The position numbers were made by a program, and so were the translations under genes. Below are positions 7,521 through 9,517 of a stretch of 9,517 bases of DNA, in pieces. Each line of letters opens with the position of its first letter. Positions within the stretch are counted from its first letter, which is position 1. Source of the stretch: an uncultured Marmoricola sp. (GTDB lineage Bacteria > Actinomycetota > Actinomycetes > Propionibacteriales > Nocardioidaceae); NCBI RefSeq assembly GCF_943913695.1, contig NZ_CALTZE010000136.1, forward strand, positions 1 to 9,517, in the 5' to 3' direction. The notes beneath the pieces are model-generated. The model was not told where the DNA came from and ran no database searches. It worked only from the letters and a program-made list of their open reading frames with translations.

Positions 7521-7538
7521 GGGGGAGCGGCGTACGAC
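7521..7538 (-). repeat. Element GTCGTACGCCGC-TCCCCC, shared with the kinase promoter
   Basis: On the - strand this reads GTCGTACGCCGC then TCCCCC. The region upstream of the histidine kinase has the same sequence with one extra C (9498-9517). Both lie upstream of promoters in the same two-component/ABC module, 86 and 56 bp before the start codons. It may be a common operator; however, CGTACG is abundant throughout this window, which weakens the case. Confidence 0.35.
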
Positions 7539-7576
7539 CCCGGGATGAGGGCGCTGCCCGCCTCACGAAGCGCGCG

Positions 7577-7630
7577 CCGGGACGTCATCGATCGCGGTCG
7601 CTCCAGCGACCGCATCCGATGACGTCCCGG
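7577..7630 (-). terminator. Strong 54-nt hairpin just after the response regulator
   Basis: Five bases after the regulator stop, a 14-bp perfect inverted repeat (7577-7590 with 7617-7630) encloses a 9-bp perfect inverted repeat (7594-7602 with 7605-7613). In the RNA of the - strand the separating triplets are GAU opposite GAU, giving two G-U pairs around one A-A mismatch. In the + strand RNA they would be AUC opposite AUC with no pairs. The helix is therefore better in the direction of transcription of kinase and regulator. There is no U-run after it. It probably terminates or attenuates reading into the ABC genes, or protects the 3' end. Confidence 0.7.
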
Positions 7631-7635
7631 GTGCC

Positions 7636-8313
7636 TCAGCCTCCGGGGGTGACCAGACCGTGCTCGACGGCGAGCAGGACGAGCTGCACGCGGTCGCGGG
7701 AGCCGGTCTTGGCGAGCAGACGGCCGACGTGGGTCTTGACCGTGGCCTCGGCGACGACGAGGTCCTCGGCGATCTCGCCGTTGGTGCGGCCGCGACCGAC
7801 GTGGCGCAGCACCTCGACCTCGCGCTCGGTGAGGCCGTCGAGCGCCGCGGAGGCGCCGGCGTACGACGGGGGCGCGGTGCGGGCGAAGTGCTCCAGCAGC
7901 CGGCGGGTGGTGCTCGGGGCGACGACGGAGTCGCCGGCGTGCACGGAGCGGATGGCGTCGAGCAGCACGGCGGGCTCGGCGTCCTTGAGCAGGAACGCCG
8001 CCGCCCCGGCGCGGATGGCGGCGAAGGCGTGCTCGTCGAGGTCGAAGGTGGTCAGCACCAGCACCCGGGGCGCGTCGGGCCGGCGCGTGATCTCGCGCGT
8101 CGCGGCCACGCCGTCCATGCGCGGCATGCGCACGTCCATCATCACCACGTCGGCCTCGACCGCGGCGAGCCGCTGTAGCGCCTCCGCGCCGTCGCCGGCC
8201 TCGCCGACGACGCGCATGTCGTCCTGGCTCTCCACCAGCATCCGGAAGCCCGCACGCACCATCGCCTGGTCGTCGACGAGGAGCACCCGGATCTGCGCGG
8301 CGTCGTCGGTCAC
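7636..8313 (-). CDS. Response regulator, NarL/LuxR family
   Basis: This is a cytoplasmic DNA-binding regulator of 225 aa, activated by phosphorylation from the kinase encoded before it. The receiver domain (about residues 8-125) has the acidic pair D14-D15, the phospho-acceptor D60 in VVMMDVRMP, T88 and the conserved K110 in LLKD. The LuxR-type helix-turn-helix (about 160-215) reads LTEREVEVLRHVGRG and then AEATVKTHVGRLL. The start is GTG 8313: it overlaps the kinase stop (GTGA) and has AGGA at 8321-8324, 7 nt upstream. The frame continues upstream to 9090, but only as a shadow of the kinase. Position between the kinase and the ABC genes suggests it controls the transporter operon and perhaps its own. 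The signal is unknown. Confidence 0.95.
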   Translation of the reverse strand: MTDDAAQIRVLLVDDQAMVRAGFRMLVESQDDMRVVGEAGDGAEALQRLAAVEADVVMMDVRMPRMDGVAATREITRRPDAPRVLVLTTFDLDEHAFAAIRAGAAAFLLKDAEPAVLLDAIRSVHAGDSVVAPSTTRRLLEHFARTAPPSYAGASAALDGLTEREVEVLRHVGRGRTNGEIAEDLVVAEATVKTHVGRLLAKTGSRDRVQLVLLAVEHGLVTPGG

Positions 8314-9452
8314 CAGGGGATCCTCGCGCACACCGCGAACCCGCCGCCGGTCACGGGGCCGGCGGTCACCTCGCCGTCGTGCACCGCGACGCGCTCGCGC
8401 ATCCCGCGCAGCCCCAGGCCGGCGCCGTCGTCGGGGGTGGACGCCGCCGCTCCGCGCCCGTCGTCGCGCACCCGCACCACGAGGTCGGGGCCCACCTCGA
8501 CCCGCACCTGGGCCCGAGCGCCCGGACCGGCGTGCTTGCGCACGTTGGTCAGCGCCTCCTGCACCACGCGGAAGCCGGTCAGCGAGGCCGACTCCGGCAG
8601 TGACGCGAGGTCGCCCTCGACCTCGAGCTCGACGGGCGTCCCGGCGCCGCGCGCCCCCTCGACCAGGGCCGTCAGGTCGGCCAGCGTGGGCAGCGGCGCG
8701 GTGCCGGTCTCCTCGGCACGGAGCAGCCCGAGCATGCGCCGCATGTCGGTCAGGGCCTCGCGCCCGGTGCGCGCCACGGTCTCCAGGGTCGCGGCGGCGA
8801 CGGCGGGGTCCTTCGCGGCGGCGTACCTCGCCCCGTCGGCCTGCACCACGATGGTGGAGAGCCCGTGCGCCACCACGTCGTGCAGCTCGCGGGCGATGCG
8901 GGAGCGCTCCTCCAGCGCCGCGAGCGCGGCCTGCTGCTCGACCTCGCGCTCGAGCTGATGACCGCGCAGGAGCAGGGAGTCGATGTAGTCGGACCGGATC
9001 CGGCCCAGCAGGCCGAGGGTCCAGGCGACCGCGGTGATGCCGCCGATCGAGAGCAGGTACGGCGTGAACGCCTGCGCGCCCGCCTCCCACGGCAGCCAGT
9101 CAACGGTCGCCACCACCGTCGCGACCGCCCCGACGGCCAGCGCCACCCACGCCGTGGGCCGGCTGCCGTGACGTGCGGCGGCGTAGACCGCGAGCGGGAA
9201 GGCGACCTGTCCCCACGTCGCCTCGTCGAGCACCAGCACCTGAAGCGCGCTCGCGGCGGCGACCGCGGCGAAGGTCGCCGCCGGACGGCGGCGACGCCAC
9301 AGCAGCGGCACGATCTGCAGGGCCGAGAGCACGGCGTGGTCGGGCAGCGTCGCGACGACCAGCACGGGCACGGGCACCAGCAGGACCAGCACCAGGCCGA
9401 CGTCGAGCACGCGCTCGCCGTACGGTCCCAGTCGCCACGGGTGCTGCACCAT
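8310..9452 (-). CDS. Sensor histidine kinase, NarL-type (HisKA_3)
   Basis: This is a membrane sensor kinase of 380 aa that phosphorylates the adjacent regulator. The N-terminal half has about five membrane segments (around residues 15-36, 58-75, 83-95, 102-121 and 130-152) with short loops and no large outer domain, suggesting it senses the membrane or a transporter partner rather than a soluble ligand. The HisKA_3 dimerisation domain holds the phospho-accepting H191 in ARELHDVVAHGLS. The ATPase domain has N303 in LTNVRKHA, the DDGRG box at 330-334 and GLGLRGMRERV at 345-355. I chose ATG 9452 because a TAGGGT -10 box stands exactly 7 nt before it; an upstream in-frame start three codons earlier would lie in the promoter. 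The stop overlaps the regulator start in GTGA. Such kinase-regulator-ABC sets often handle antimicrobial or envelope stress, but nothing here fixes the signal. Confidence 0.94.
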   Translation of the reverse strand: MVQHPWRLGPYGERVLDVGLVLVLLVPVPVLVVATLPDHAVLSALQIVPLLWRRRRPAATFAAVAAASALQVLVLDEATWGQVAFPLAVYAAARHGSRPTAWVALAVGAVATVVATVDWLPWEAGAQAFTPYLLSIGGITAVAWTLGLLGRIRSDYIDSLLLRGHQLEREVEQQAALAALEERSRIARELHDVVAHGLSTIVVQADGARYAAAKDPAVAAATLETVARTGREALTDMRRMLGLLRAEETGTAPLPTLADLTALVEGARGAGTPVELEVEGDLASLPESASLTGFRVVQEALTNVRKHAGPGARAQVRVEVGPDLVVRVRDDGRGAAASTPDDGAGLGLRGMRERVAVHDGEVTAGPVTGGGFAVCARIPW

Positions 9453-9459
9453 GCCCCGC

Positions 9460-9465
9460 ACCCTA
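9460..9465 (-). promoter_or_regulatory. -10 box of the kinase-regulator operon, leaderless start predicted
   Basis: On the - strand this reads TAGGGT, followed by 7 nt and the kinase ATG at 9452. Spacing and sequence match the ABC operon promoter (TAGCGT, 7 nt, ATG). No convincing -35 box or ribosome binding site is seen, so a leaderless, possibly activator-dependent transcript is inferred. Confidence 0.5.
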
Positions 9466-9497
9466 GGAGCCTGGGGCCGGGCTCCGCGACGGGCCGC

Positions 9498-9517
9498 GGG
9501 GGGAGGCGGCGTACGAC
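9498..9517 (-). repeat. Second copy of the shared promoter element, at the window edge
   Basis: On the - strand this reads GTCGTACGCCGCC followed by a C-rich run, matching 7521-7538 apart from one inserted base and run length. It is 56 bp from the kinase start codon and may continue beyond the window. See the partner element for the argument and its weakness. Confidence 0.35.

Noticed and set aside
7444..7566. N-terminal extension of the ABC ATPase to 7566
   Set aside because: The extra 41 residues have no similarity to the family and would cover the promoter and operator region.
7577..7630. Terminal inverted repeats of an insertion sequence or MITE
   Set aside because: The arms are only 26 bp apart, no target-site duplication or transposase is present, and the position right behind a stop codon fits an RNA hairpin better.
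8314..9090. One large protein joining the response regulator to an upstream domain
   Set aside because: The open frame upstream of 8313 is only the shadow of the kinase gene; the regulator has a clear GTG start with AGGA and stop-start overlap.

Overview
The window comes from the chromosome of a very GC-rich actinobacterium. A Nocardioides-like member of the Propionibacteriales is the best guess, from the G/C-ended codons, the frequent GTG starts, the many CGTACG hexamers and the gene families present. This is inference, because there is no rRNA or other marker gene here.

Layout. Left part, + strand: the 3' end of comEA (2-508, cut by the window edge), translationally coupled to comEC/rec2 (505-2841). 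These two form the core of the DNA-uptake machinery. A phzF-family isomerase gene (2871-3707) follows 30 bases after comEC. Centre (3708-4224): no gene. It holds a terminator-like hairpin at the end of phzF and then a degenerate tandem array of about 90-bp units. The array is interrupted by a second copy of the last 58 bp of the neighbouring ABC permease gene. Right part, all - strand and convergent with phzF, read from the right edge leftwards: a NarL-type sensor histidine kinase (8310-9452), its LuxR/NarL response regulator (7636-8313), a strong 54-nt hairpin, a new promoter region, an ABC ATPase (6670-7443) and a large FtsX-type permease (4225-6670). The permease carries a one-base frameshift near 5532-5556.

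How the genes work together. Kinase, regulator, ATPase and permease look like one stimulus-response module: a membrane kinase phosphorylates the regulator, which probably controls a MacB-like ABC exporter or envelope-stress transporter. Both transcription units of the module start at the same kind of promoter, a TAGNGT -10 box exactly 7 nt before the ATG, which implies leaderless mRNAs. Short repeats of GCGGTCGGG lie just upstream of the ABC promoter, where an activator would bind.

The least ordinary parts are the tandem array with its duplicated gene end, the frameshifted permease whose wrong frame runs through its own stop into that array, and the operator and hairpin architecture between the regulator and the transporter genes. 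I saw no CRISPR array, transposase, phage gene, tRNA or rRNA.
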